DNA of 64,000 bases from Cronobacter turicensis z3032 (GTDB lineage: Bacteria; Pseudomonadota; Gammaproteobacteria; Enterobacterales; Enterobacteriaceae), in assembly GCA_000027065.2 (NCBI GenBank), contig FN543093.2, forward strand, positions 2,174,074 to 2,238,073, written 5' to 3'. How positions within the stretch are numbered: the first letter of the stretch is position 1; every line of letters begins with the position of its first letter. The position numbers and the translations under genes are program-made. The notes under the pieces were generated by a model. The model saw nothing but the letters and a program-made list of their open reading frames with translations. It searched no databases and was not told the DNA's origin. Shown here piece after piece: positions 1 through 8,264 of the stretch.

Positions 1-1
1 G

Positions 2-1138
2 ACCGTGACCGACCGCGGCCCGAACGCGGACTCGCCGAAAATGGGCAAGCAGGAGTCGAAAATTTTCGCGAGCCCCGAGTATACGCCGCTGATGATGACC
101 ATCCGCGTCAGCAAAGATAAAGCGCAGGCGAGCGACCCGATGCCGCTGCATGACGATCAGGGCAACATCAGCGGGCTGCCGCTGCCCGCCGGGCTTATCG
201 GCGCGACGAATGAACTGGCGCTCAACGACGCGCTGCAAACGCTCAGCGGCGATAAACGCGGGCTGGATACCGAAGGGATCACGCCTGACGGCAAAGGCGG
301 CTACTGGCTGTGCGACGAGTACGGCCCGTTTATCATCAATGTGGACGCCAGCGGCGCGATCCTCGCCAAACATGGCCCGCAGGCGGGTAAAGGCGAAGAG
401 GGCGTGGCGGGCGGTTTGCCGAATATCATTAAATGGCGTCAGCCTAACCGCGGCTTCGAAGGGGTGACCCGTATGCCGGACGGACGCATTATCGCGGCGG
501 TGCAAAGCACGCTGGATATCGACGGCAAAACCAAAAACACGGCGCGCTTTACCCGTCTGGTGAGTTTTGATCCGGCGACCGGCAAAACGGCGATGTACGG
601 CTACCCGATTGACATTGACGTCTATAAAAAAGCCAAAGACGCCAAAATCGGCGATATCGTGGCGCTGGACGACCACCGCATTCTGCTCATCGAACAGGGC
701 GGCGATAAAAACAAAACCATGCGCAACCGCATTTATGTGGTCGATCTCAGCAACGCCACCGATCTGAGCACGCTGGATGACACCCAGCCGCCGGAATTTG
801 ACGATGCGCAAAAACTTAACGCGCGCGGCGTGAAGCTCGCCACAAAACAGCTGGCGGTGGATTTGCGCGAGGCGGGCTGGCAGCAGGAGAAAGCCGAAGG
901 GCTGGCGCTTGTCGACCCGCAAACTATCGCGGTCATTAACGACAACGATTTTGGTTTGCAGTCAGCGCTGCTGGAGCCGCAGGGCGATAAAAAAGCGATG
1001 GACGACTATAACGTCGACGGTAAAGGGCATCTGACCCTGGACGGTCAGCCGGTCGCAAGCAAAATCGGCATTAAGCCGCTGGAAAAACCCGCCTCGCAGA
1101 ATGAACTGTGGGTGATCAAGCTCGATAAACCGCTGTAA
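2..1138 (+). CDS. Esterase-like activity of phytase family protein (5' partial)
   Basis: The reading frame is open from the left edge to a TAA stop, so the gene very likely starts upstream of the window and the N-terminus is missing. The visible 378 or so residues match the phytase-like esterase family, a beta-propeller fold usually exported to the periplasm. Typical stretches are LDTEGITPDGKGGYWLCDEY near residue 80, GFEGVTRMPDGRII near 150, and a C-terminal EGLALVDPQTIAVINDNDFG. Members are thought to hydrolyse phosphate or other esters, but the substrate is unknown. No partner gene lies downstream; the next gene converges on it. A GTG at position 5 is in frame but has no visible ribosome site, so it is unlikely to be the start. 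Confidence 0.75.
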   Translation, partial: TVTDRGPNADSPKMGKQESKIFASPEYTPLMMTIRVSKDKAQASDPMPLHDDQGNISGLPLPAGLIGATNELALNDALQTLSGDKRGLDTEGITPDGKGGYWLCDEYGPFIINVDASGAILAKHGPQAGKGEEGVAGGLPNIIKWRQPNRGFEGVTRMPDGRIIAAVQSTLDIDGKTKNTARFTRLVSFDPATGKTAMYGYPIDIDVYKKAKDAKIGDIVALDDHRILLIEQGGDKNKTMRNRIYVVDLSNATDLSTLDDTQPPEFDDAQKLNARGVKLATKQLAVDLREAGWQQEKAEGLALVDPQTIAVINDNDFGLQSALLEPQGDKKAMDDYNVDGKGHLTLDGQPVASKIGIKPLEKPASQNELWVIKLDKPL

Positions 1139-1150
1139 GCGCAATAAAAA

Positions 1151-1172
1151 AGGGCAGGCCGAAGCCTGCCCT
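1151..1172 (-). terminator. Rho-independent terminator of the chemoreceptor gene
   Basis: A perfect stem AGGGCAGGC / GCCTGCCCT closes a CGAA-type loop. Read on the minus strand it is followed by a T run (positions 1150-1144), so it terminates the gene ending at 1191. On the plus strand there is no T tract, so it is a weaker terminator for the esterase gene. Confidence 0.8.
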
Positions 1173-1190
1173 GTCGTCACGGTATCAAGC

Positions 1191-2729
1191 TTAGTTCAGC
1201 TTAAATACCGCCACGGCCTGATTGAGCAGCTGTGACTGCTCTTTCAGCGAGTGGGCGGCGGCAGAAGCTTCTTCCACCAGCGCGGCGTTCTGCTGGGTAA
1301 CCGAATCCATCTGCGCGACGGCCTGGTTAATCTGCTCAATCCCACGGCTCTGCTCGCCGGTTGAGAGCGCGATTTCTGACATCAGTTCAGAGACCTGCTT
1401 AATCGAGCCGATAATACGCTTCATGCTTTCGCCTGCGCGCGCCACGCGGTCGCTGCCCAGCACCACCTGTTCGCCGGACTGTTCGATAAGCTCTTTGATC
1501 TCTTTCGCCGCGACAGACGAACGCTGCGCCAGGTTACGCACTTCGCTTGCCACCACCGCAAAACCACGACCCTGTTCACCTGCACGTGCGGCTTCCACCG
1601 CGGCGTTAAGCGCCAGGATATTAGTCTGGAAGGCGATATCTTCGATAATGCCGATAATGTTGTCGATTTTGCTGGAGCTGGACTCGATCTCCTGCATGGA
1701 CACCACAACTTCTTCGACGATAGCGTTGCCTTCCTGCGCGGCGCTGCGCATATTGCCCGCGAGTTTATTCGCCTCAGCGGTGTTCTCCGAGGTGTGCTTC
1801 ACGGTGGACGTCAGCTGTTCCATGCTGGCGGCGGTTTCACCGAGAGAAGCGGCCTGCTCTTCGGTACGCGCCGAGAGATCGACGTTACCGGCGGCAATCT
1901 CTTCCGCGGCGTGGGCAACGCTCTGGCTGGAGTCGCGTACCTGGGCGATGATATCGACCAGCGACAGACGCATCTGCTCAAGCGAGCCGAGCATATCGCC
2001 AATCTCATCTTTCGAACCCGAGAGCACCGGGGTGTGCAGTTCGCCTTCCGCCATCTGCTGGCAGTGACGACGTGCCGCATCAAGCGGTGCCAGCACGCGG
2101 CGCTTCAGCAGAATAAACATCGCGCCAATCAGCAGCGTAAACAGCAGGGCAAACACCGCGATGGTGATGATGCTGTTCACGAAGCGTTCCTGCGCCTCAT
2201 GGTTCAGACGCTGGGCATATTTCTCACGGAACGCCAGCAGTTGATCGAGCGTAATTTCAAACTGGCGATCCAGTTGCGGGATCGTCGTGCTCACCAGCTG
2301 GTTAAAACGCGCGGTATCGTTGCGGCTTGCCGCATCCATCAGCGGACGCAGGCCGTCATCGACATACGCCTGCCATGCCTGACGGTACGGGGCGGCCAGC
2401 GCCTCCTCACCCTCAACAGCAGGGGCTGCTTTATAGTTATTAAACGCTGCGACAGCTTTTTGCATCACTTCGTTGGCGCTCTCAAGCGATGCCTGCGTTT
2501 TCTGGGTATCGCCGATAGAAGCGTTGATCATCGCCTCCATCAGGCGCACGCGCAGCGTACGGCTGTGGTTAATCGGGTCAATCACCGAAAGCACTACGCG
2601 AATCTCTTTGTTCACGTTATCCAGCGACTGGTTGCTGCGGGTGAGCGACCAGAGGTTGGAGACGGTGCTGACGAGAAAGATAAAAAGTAACAGACTGAAA
2701 ACGAGAAATGAAAAACGCCTTACTGACAT
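1191..2729 (-). CDS. Methyl-accepting chemotaxis protein
   Basis: This 512-residue transmembrane chemoreceptor relays ligand binding to CheW/CheA. Transmembrane helices lie at about 6-26 and 184-208 and enclose a four-helix-type periplasmic sensor of about 155 residues. A HAMP linker and the methylation and signalling helices follow; the hairpin tip [20 protein letters not shown] is the family signature. The ATG at 2729 is chosen because it has AAGGGA just upstream; an in-frame ATG at 2759 does not. The C-terminus ends FKLN and lacks the NWETF-like pentapeptide that tethers CheR and CheB, so it probably depends on other receptors for efficient adaptation. A sigma-28 promoter lies upstream. 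The ligand cannot be inferred from sequence. Confidence 0.93.
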   Translation of the reverse strand: MSVRRFSFLVFSLLLFIFLVSTVSNLWSLTRSNQSLDNVNKEIRVVLSVIDPINHSRTLRVRLMEAMINASIGDTQKTQASLESANEVMQKAVAAFNNYKAAPAVEGEEALAAPYRQAWQAYVDDGLRPLMDAASRNDTARFNQLVSTTIPQLDRQFEITLDQLLAFREKYAQRLNHEAQERFVNSIITIAVFALLFTLLIGAMFILLKRRVLAPLDAARRHCQQMAEGELHTPVLSGSKDEIGDMLGSLEQMRLSLVDIIAQVRDSSQSVAHAAEEIAAGNVDLSARTEEQAASLGETAASMEQLTSTVKHTSENTAEANKLAGNMRSAAQEGNAIVEEVVVSMQEIESSSSKIDNIIGIIEDIAFQTNILALNAAVEAARAGEQGRGFAVVASEVRNLAQRSSVAAKEIKELIEQSGEQVVLGSDRVARAGESMKRIIGSIKQVSELMSEIALSTGEQSRGIEQINQAVAQMDSVTQQNAALVEEASAAAHSLKEQSQLLNQAVAVFKLN

Positions 2730-2798
2730 GTTGTTCCCTTGCGTGAGGTTGTAACACAACGACCCGGCATCCCGAAAAAGAGGAGTGCCACCAGACGG

Positions 2799-2825
2799 TT
2801 ATCGGTTTATCTTGCAAAAAATTTA
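2799..2825 (-). promoter_or_regulatory. Sigma-28 (FliA) promoter for the chemoreceptor
   Basis: On the minus strand the sequence reads TAAA, exactly 15 bases, then ACCGATAA, against the FliA consensus TAAA-N15-GCCGATAA. Only the first base of the -10 element differs. Predicted transcription would start about 60 bases before the chosen ATG at 2729. This places the receptor in the late flagellar (class 3) regulon. Confidence 0.82.
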
Positions 2826-2959
2826 GCTTAAATAAATTTTTACCTACCAAAACAAGGGGTTATATTTGTAGCGGGGGCCATGCGGCAAGCTTATGGCTCG
2901 CCAGGCTATGCTTTACGCTGGCATCAGCGTATTCGCGCGCAGGCGCATAAGGAGCGAGA

Positions 2960-4024
2960 ATGAAAACGCTACAGGGGCCTTCCCTTTTTCTTTCGCAATT
3001 TATCAGCGATCGTCCACCGTTTAACCAGCTCGATACGCTGGCGGCCTGGGCGGCAGGGCTTGGCTATAAAGCGGTGCAGCTTCCGACCCATCTGCCGCAT
3101 ATTTTCGACCTCGCGAAAGCGGCGGAAAGCCTCGATTACTGCGCGCAGGTGCGTGAGACGCTCGGTAATCTCGGGTTGCAAATCAGCGAACTGTCGACGC
3201 ATTTTCAGGGGCAACTGGTGGCGGTACACCCGGCGTATGACCAGGCTTTTGCCGGTTTCGCGCCAGACGCGCTACGCCACGATCCGGTTGCGCGCCAGCA
3301 GTGGGCGGTCAGCACGCTAAAGCTTGCGGCGCGCGCCTCGCAAAACCTCAATCTCACGGCGCACGCCACCTTTTCCGGCTCGCTCGCCTGGCCCTTTTTC
3401 TACCCATGGCCGCCGCATAATCCGCTGCTGGTGGAAGAGGCGTTTGAGGAGCTGGCGAGCCGCTGGCTGCCTGTCCTGCACAGCTTTGACGAGGCGGGGG
3501 TGGATCTCTGCTTTGAACTTCATCCTGGCGAAGATCTGCACGACGGCGTGACATTCGGACGTTTTCTGGAACTGACGGACAATCACCCGCGCTGCCATAT
3601 CCTCTACGATCCGAGCCATATGCTGCTTCAGCACATGGATTATCTGGGGTTTATCGACCACTGGCATTCGCGCATCAAGGCGTTTCACGTCAAAGACGCG
3701 GAGTTCAGGCCGTCAGCCAATAGCGGCGTCTATGGCGGCTATCAGCCCTGGATTGACCGCCCGGGCCGTTTTCGTTCACCCGGCGACGGGCAAATTGATT
3801 TTAAGGCCATTTTCAGCAAGCTCGCGCGCTACGACTATTCCGGCTGGGCAACGCTTGAATGGGAATGTTGCCTGAAAGAGGGCGAGACTGGCGCGCGCGA
3901 AGGGGCGAGGTTTATCGCCGAACATATCATTAAAGTCTCCGGGCAAAACTTTGAGGATTACGCCCCTGGACGACACGATCGCGAGGCGGCGCGCGCGATG
4001 CTGGGTTTAGCGCCTGGCAAATAA
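2960..4024 (+). CDS. Sugar phosphate isomerase/epimerase family TIM-barrel protein
   Basis: This 354-residue protein has the AP-endonuclease-2 / xylose-isomerase-like TIM barrel found in sugar isomerases, epimerases and inosose dehydratases. Likely metal ligands are visible: E186 in FELHPGED, D217 and H220 in LYDPSHM, H243 and D246 in FHVKD, and a glutamate in ATLEWE near 300. The start has AAGGAG a few bases upstream. It stands alone between a divergent chemoreceptor and a convergent cigR-like gene, so no pathway partner is visible and the substrate is unknown. The tryptophan-rich segment around 145-152 (WPFFYPWPP) resembles large-family members acting on sugar acids, but that is only a resemblance. 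Confidence 0.85.
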   Translation: MKTLQGPSLFLSQFISDRPPFNQLDTLAAWAAGLGYKAVQLPTHLPHIFDLAKAAESLDYCAQVRETLGNLGLQISELSTHFQGQLVAVHPAYDQAFAGFAPDALRHDPVARQQWAVSTLKLAARASQNLNLTAHATFSGSLAWPFFYPWPPHNPLLVEEAFEELASRWLPVLHSFDEAGVDLCFELHPGEDLHDGVTFGRFLELTDNHPRCHILYDPSHMLLQHMDYLGFIDHWHSRIKAFHVKDAEFRPSANSGVYGGYQPWIDRPGRFRSPGDGQIDFKAIFSKLARYDYSGWATLEWECCLKEGETGAREGARFIAEHIIKVSGQNFEDYAPGRHDREAARAMLGLAPGK

Positions 4025-4051
4025 AAAGCCGGGCGCAGTGCCCGGCTTTGA
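4025..4051. terminator. Bidirectional terminator
   Basis: The stem AAAGCCGGGC / GCCCGGCTTT closes a short AGT-type loop between two convergent genes. The A/T run on the left gives a good T tract on the minus strand (for the CigR-like gene); the plus side has only TTTGAT. Confidence 0.75.
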
Positions 4052-4068
4052 TGTGCGTAAAACCTGGT

Positions 4069-4569
4069 TTAGTCAAATACGTTGTTGATTACGGCGGTCA
4101 CCAGTGCCGTACTGAGCGCAATCAGCACCAGGTCATCGCCGACCATTTTCCATTCATAGCCAGGATAATAGGGCAGTTCGTTCAGCATGCTGGCCGGCAC
4201 CGTTTTCTTCGCGATACCCGGCGGCAGTGGTTTACCGCGCGCGAGGTTTTTCGCGATGCCCGGCGGCAGCGATTCATAGCCGGTGAGGCCATAATTCACG
4301 GCCAGGCTGCGGGCGCGACTGAAGCTGATATCTGATTCAACGTGGTCGGGTTTGCCGTAGTTTTTACGCCCCGATGCGTTGCCTTTTTCTTTGTCTTTAT
4401 TGTCGGCGTTTTTACCGTTGTTACCCTTATTACCGTTGCCATGATTGCCGCTGTTGCCATGGCCGTTACCATTACCATTCCCGTTGCCAGGGTTAGCCAG
4501 CGCCGGTGTGGCGCAGACGGTAAAAGCCGCAAGCAGGAGCGCCAGCGCGCTCAGACGTTTCGTTTTCAT
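4069..4569 (-). CDS. cigR: CigR-family (RcnB-like) secreted protein
   Basis: This 166-residue protein has a cleavable signal peptide (residues 1-25, ending ATPALA), then a low-complexity run rich in Gly, Asn, His and Lys at about 27-70, then a conserved C-terminal domain with two copies of an LPPGIAK-type motif and a hydrophobic end at about 148-164. This matches the family of Salmonella CigR, described as an anti-virulence factor of the SPI-3 region; related RcnB-like proteins are periplasmic. No SPI-3 genes lie nearby, so the symbol marks family membership, not a shown role. The ATG follows GAAGGG. The Asn/Gly/His tract could bind metals, but this is inference. Confidence 0.75.
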   Translation of the reverse strand: MKTKRLSALALLLAAFTVCATPALANPGNGNGNGNGHGNSGNHGNGNKGNNGKNADNKDKEKGNASGRKNYGKPDHVESDISFSRARSLAVNYGLTGYESLPPGIAKNLARGKPLPPGIAKKTVPASMLNELPYYPGYEWKMVGDDLVLIALSTALVTAVINNVFD

Positions 4570-4717
4570 AACCCTTCCTCAGTCAGATGGAGCAACGCTA
4601 TTTCAGCACAACGGCAACAAAAATCGATTGCGCTTTTTCCTGGATTACAGACTTCTGAAGACGGCTCGCAAAATCGCAACGACGGTTTGCCTGTGTCGCT
4701 TGCAGGCGGCATTATGG

Positions 4718-4733
4718 CTGTATAAATAAACAG
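4718..4733 (+). promoter_or_regulatory. Candidate LexA (SOS) box
   Basis: CTGTATAAATAAACAG fits the enterobacterial LexA consensus CTGT-N8-ACAG with an all-A/T centre, as in strong SOS boxes. It overlaps a plausible -10 (TATAAA) and lies about 92 bases before the start of the pectinesterase-like gene at 4825. The divergent cigR-like gene begins 149 bases away on the other side. Confidence 0.65.
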
Positions 4734-4824
4734 TTATCCAGTGCGCGAAACGCGTCGCAGGAACAACGCGCGTTCCGGGGCCAGAACCTCACAGCAGGCA
4801 AAACAGGGCAGACAGGAGAACAGG

Positions 4825-6069
4825 ATGACGGCTGTACAAGGAACCCCTGAAGAAACCGGGCCGGAAAGCGCACAGCGCCCGGTGCTCAGCGATTCTGAAG
4901 CGTTACGCTATACCCCGGAAAATCTCTTCGCGCGGGGCGGCTGGCTACATTCGCCGGACGGCCCCTGGAGGCCTGAAGGCATAACCCCGCCGCCGCCCGG
5001 GCGCGCGTGGGTGGTCGATGCGCGGCGCGGACCGTTCCGTACCGTGCAGCAGGCGGTGAACGCCGCTTTTGATGGCGCACAGAGCAGGGCGCGCGTCTGG
5101 ATTGCCGTTGCGCCCGGCGTCTATCGTGGCGTCGTGTATTTGCCAGCGGATGCGCCCCCCATCACCATTTACGGCACCGGCGAATCACCGGAACAGGTGC
5201 GCTTTGAGTTGACGCTGGATGCGCGTTTCACGCCGCAGCAGTATCAGGCAGCGGTCAATGCCTGCGGCGAGTTTCAGCCGGGCGATCCGGCATGGGAGCA
5301 TTATCAACGTATCGCCGCGTCTGGCGCGTCTGAGATTGGCACCGGCGCGTCCGCGGTCGTATGGGCGCAGTCAGACGGCTTTCAGTTGCTGAACCTGAGC
5401 GTGGTCAACACCTTGCTGGATAGCGTTGACGGGCAGGCGCATCAGGCCGTGGCGCTGCGTACCGACGGCGACAGGGTGCAACTTGAGCGCCTGCGGCTTA
5501 TCAGCCGTCAGGATACGCTCTGGCTTAACAGCCGTGGCGCGCCGCAGGGTGAGGCATCGCACATCAGCCGCGTGCGGGTGAAAGAGTGTTATATCGAAGG
5601 GGATGTCGATTATGTTTTTGGTTCGGCAAGCGCGTGCTTTGAAAACGTGCGCTTTCATACGGTCTCCTCACGTGGCGCGGGCGAAGCGTTCGTGCTGGCG
5701 CCTTCCACACCCCACGATCTTCCCTTCGGGTTCCTCGTTCAGCAGTGCCGCTTTACCACCGATAACGGTTTTGGCGAAACCTTATTCGCGAAGCTGGGGC
5801 GCGCATGGGATCACGGCGCGCGGGAAACAGGCTACCGGCCGGGCCATACCGCCAACGGGCAGGCGCTTATTCGCGATTCCTTCACAGAGGCGGGTTTTGA
5901 CGCGAAAGCCCCCTGGGGCGCGGCGGCCACCACCGGGCGTCCGTTTGCGGCCAGCCGCAGCGCTCTGCGTGACGACGTGCGCTACAACCGCCTGGTGGAA
6001 TACCACAACCGGCAAAGGGTGGAAAACCGGGGTAAAACGCCGGCGCAGAAGCGCCGGCGTCAGGGTTAA
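4825..6069 (+). CDS. Pectinesterase-family protein (YbhC/PemB-like)
   Basis: This 414-residue right-handed beta-helix protein belongs to the pectin methylesterase family. The motifs appear in order: QAVALR near 207, RQDTLW at 228-233, GDVDYVFG at 259-266 with its catalytic aspartate, and LGRAWD at 324-329 with the conserved arginine. The closest familiar proteins are YbhC, annotated as an acyl-CoA thioesterase-like lipoprotein, and Dickeya PemB. The ATG at 4825 follows AGGAGAACAGG; an in-frame start at 4741 would add an Arg-rich tail with no ribosome site. No signal peptide or lipobox is seen from either start, which is odd for the family. The stop overlaps the stop of srfC by 4 bases on the opposite strand. 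A LexA-type box lies upstream. Confidence 0.82.
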   Translation: MTAVQGTPEETGPESAQRPVLSDSEALRYTPENLFARGGWLHSPDGPWRPEGITPPPPGRAWVVDARRGPFRTVQQAVNAAFDGAQSRARVWIAVAPGVYRGVVYLPADAPPITIYGTGESPEQVRFELTLDARFTPQQYQAAVNACGEFQPGDPAWEHYQRIAASGASEIGTGASAVVWAQSDGFQLLNLSVVNTLLDSVDGQAHQAVALRTDGDRVQLERLRLISRQDTLWLNSRGAPQGEASHISRVRVKECYIEGDVDYVFGSASACFENVRFHTVSSRGAGEAFVLAPSTPHDLPFGFLVQQCRFTTDNGFGETLFAKLGRAWDHGARETGYRPGHTANGQALIRDSFTEAGFDAKAPWGAAATTGRPFAASRSALRDDVRYNRLVEYHNRQRVENRGKTPAQKRRRQG

Positions 6070-8264
6070 CGCGGGCCGATGATTTTCGCCAGCGCTTTAC
6101 GGTCGGCAGGTTTGATATCGAGCGGGTGCTCATAGCCGATGTTTTCAATCGCGCGGGTGTAAAGCGCCACCAGCCAGTCGTAGACGTAGCGGGTGGCGGC
6201 ATGTACCGGCTTTTCGCCCAGGCGCGTCAGGCGCTTATCATGCGCGACGGCAGAGGCGAAGAGGCGCTCGTTCGGGTTGACGCGGCTTGCCGGACGCTCC
6301 GCCTGCGGCATGCGCTCGAAGCCCAGCCAGCTCACGAAGTTACCCAGCTCGGCACGCAGCTGCGCGCCGGAAAGCCCTTCATGGGCAGCCAGCGTTTCCA
6401 GGCGGGCCGTCAGACTGAGCCGATAGCTCGCGATAATCAGCGTATCGCCGAGCCAGTGCAGCGTGGCGGCGTCGATACCGAGCAGCGCGGCGTGTTCCTC
6501 GTTCTGCATCCACTGGCGAACGTGGTTCACCCACAGGCGATGCGCGCGGCGCGCCAGCGAGGCGCCAGCGGCGGGGTCGGCGGGGCGCACGGAGGCAGAC
6601 TCGCCGAAGAGATCAATCTCGGCGCTAAACAGCCCCTGCGGCGTCTCTTCATGGCGCTCTTCGGTTTCACACAGCGCCTGCAGGGCGGCCGGATCGGGCA
6701 GCAGCGCCTGAAGGAGATCCCCGTGCCGCGCGGCCTGGCGCTGCAATGTGCGCACACCGTTTTCCGCCGTGGCGCGCAGCGTCGCTTCATCGGCAGTCAG
6801 CGGAGCCAGATAACGGCTGAAAAGCAGTGCGGGCTGGGCCTGCGCCTGTGCGGTCAGCAGCGCCAGACGGCGTTCGCGGCTGCTCTGGCTCAGCGCCTGC
6901 GACAGCCATTCGGTCAGGCGTTGCAGATTACGCCCGTCGAGCGCCTGCAACGTGCCCCAGGTGTGGCCCGGCTTGCCGAGCAGACGCTGTACGCCCTCGT
7001 CCAGATGCTGGCCATCAAGGAAACGGGCATCGTGCGGCGTAATGGCCCACACCAGGCCCGGCAGCGCGTCCGGGGAGGCGGGTTGCGTGGCGTTCACCCA
7101 GCGCAGCAGCGTGCGCGCGACCGGCGCGATATCGGCGCGGCTCTGCACGGCGTTACACACCATCAGCACGTCCGGCTGCTGGTGCTGGCGATAGTAGTCG
7201 AGCAGAAACGCGATTTTGCTCGCGTTCAGGCTGTCGTTCTGGCGATACGTCGCGCCGGGAATATCCAGCAGATCCACGCCTTCCGGCACCGATGGCGTGG
7301 CGAGCGGCAGCGTCAGCTCGGCGCACAGCAGCGTCAACGTCGTCAGCGGCAGGCTGACCATGCCCTGCAACTGATGCTGTTCGAGGGCGCGCACCAGCAC
7401 TTCGTCGGGCAGCGCCTCTTCGCCGGAGCCAGCCGGGAGCAGAAAGCCTTCCACCGGCAGGGAGAAGTTATCGACCAGCAGGCTCAGCGGCGCGGCCACT
7501 TCGCGGGCATGGCCCAGCAGCAGCAGGCCTTCGGCAAGCGTCATAAACTGCTGCGTCAGTTCAGCGATATCGCCCCACAGCAGCGCGTACAACCGCACGC
7601 GTTCGGGCAGATTCAGCGCAGGCAGCAGTTCAGCAAGCTGATGCCACGCGTCGTCGCTCAGCGTGCGCTGGCGAGCAGGCGTCACTTCCCGCCAGCGCGC
7701 GGCGAGCGTCATTACGTCCGGCGCGCTGATGGCCGGGTGGCTCTGCGGCTGGCCGAGGCTCTGGAACTGGGCTAAACGCTGGCGCAGCTCCTCTTCGCTG
7801 ACGGCGCGCGCCTGACCGCTGGTCTGGTAATGCGCCAGGAAAATCTGTACCAGCTCCGCCTCGCTGAAAAGCCGCAGGCGCAGCGGAAATTCTTCCGGCA
7901 ACGCAGACGGCGTGCGGGTAAAGCGTACCGCCATTGCGGTCGCGCTGTGGCCGGGGTTGATATGCGTTAGCCAGTCGAGATGTTTATCGCCAGGCGCGAC
8001 GGCCACCTGGCCCTGTGAGCCATTGGCCAGCGTCGCCAGCAGGTGCGCTTTGCCCGCCTGGGAGTGCCCGTAAAGGCCGAGCGTGCGCGGTTCGCTGACA
8101 AGCGTATTGAGCGTTTGCGCGCCGGCACGCAGCGCGCTCAGGCGCGCCAGCAGCGGGCCTGCTTCTTCATCCAGCAGCGGCGCATGCGCGCGGGTGGTTT
8201 CGACCCAACGGGTCAGGGCGACAGGTGTAGTGAGTGTCTGGTTAATGAGGGTAGAAACTGTCAT
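6066..8264 (-). CDS. srfC: SrfC-family protein (GTPase-like)
   Basis: This is the last gene of the srfA-srfB-srfC operon: 732 residues, whose ATG overlaps the srfB stop in an ATGA junction. SrfC is annotated as a putative virulence effector in Salmonella; its biochemical role is not settled. A P-loop-like motif GHSQAGKA sits at 66-73, with Ala replacing the usual Ser/Thr after Lys. SATAMAVRF at 107-115 resembles a switch region, and LDIPGA at 333-338 fits a G3/Walker B motif. This order recalls dynamin-like or other large GTPases. The C-terminal half is helical and ends in a conserved GYEHPLDIKPADR stretch. No transmembrane segment is seen. GTPase activity is inference, and the altered P-loop argues for caution. 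Confidence 0.82.
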   Translation of the reverse strand: MTVSTLINQTLTTPVALTRWVETTRAHAPLLDEEAGPLLARLSALRAGAQTLNTLVSEPRTLGLYGHSQAGKAHLLATLANGSQGQVAVAPGDKHLDWLTHINPGHSATAMAVRFTRTPSALPEEFPLRLRLFSEAELVQIFLAHYQTSGQARAVSEEELRQRLAQFQSLGQPQSHPAISAPDVMTLAARWREVTPARQRTLSDDAWHQLAELLPALNLPERVRLYALLWGDIAELTQQFMTLAEGLLLLGHAREVAAPLSLLVDNFSLPVEGFLLPAGSGEEALPDEVLVRALEQHQLQGMVSLPLTTLTLLCAELTLPLATPSVPEGVDLLDIPGATYRQNDSLNASKIAFLLDYYRQHQQPDVLMVCNAVQSRADIAPVARTLLRWVNATQPASPDALPGLVWAITPHDARFLDGQHLDEGVQRLLGKPGHTWGTLQALDGRNLQRLTEWLSQALSQSSRERRLALLTAQAQAQPALLFSRYLAPLTADEATLRATAENGVRTLQRQAARHGDLLQALLPDPAALQALCETEERHEETPQGLFSAEIDLFGESASVRPADPAAGASLARRAHRLWVNHVRQWMQNEEHAALLGIDAATLHWLGDTLIIASYRLSLTARLETLAAHEGLSGAQLRAELGNFVSWLGFERMPQAERPASRVNPNERLFASAVAHDKRLTRLGEKPVHAATRYVYDWLVALYTRAIENIGYEHPLDIKPADRKALAKIIGPR

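Noticed and set aside
6126..7775. Long open frame on the plus strand opposite srfC
   Set aside because: Shadow of srfC, low-complexity Arg/Gln-rich translation, no ribosome site.
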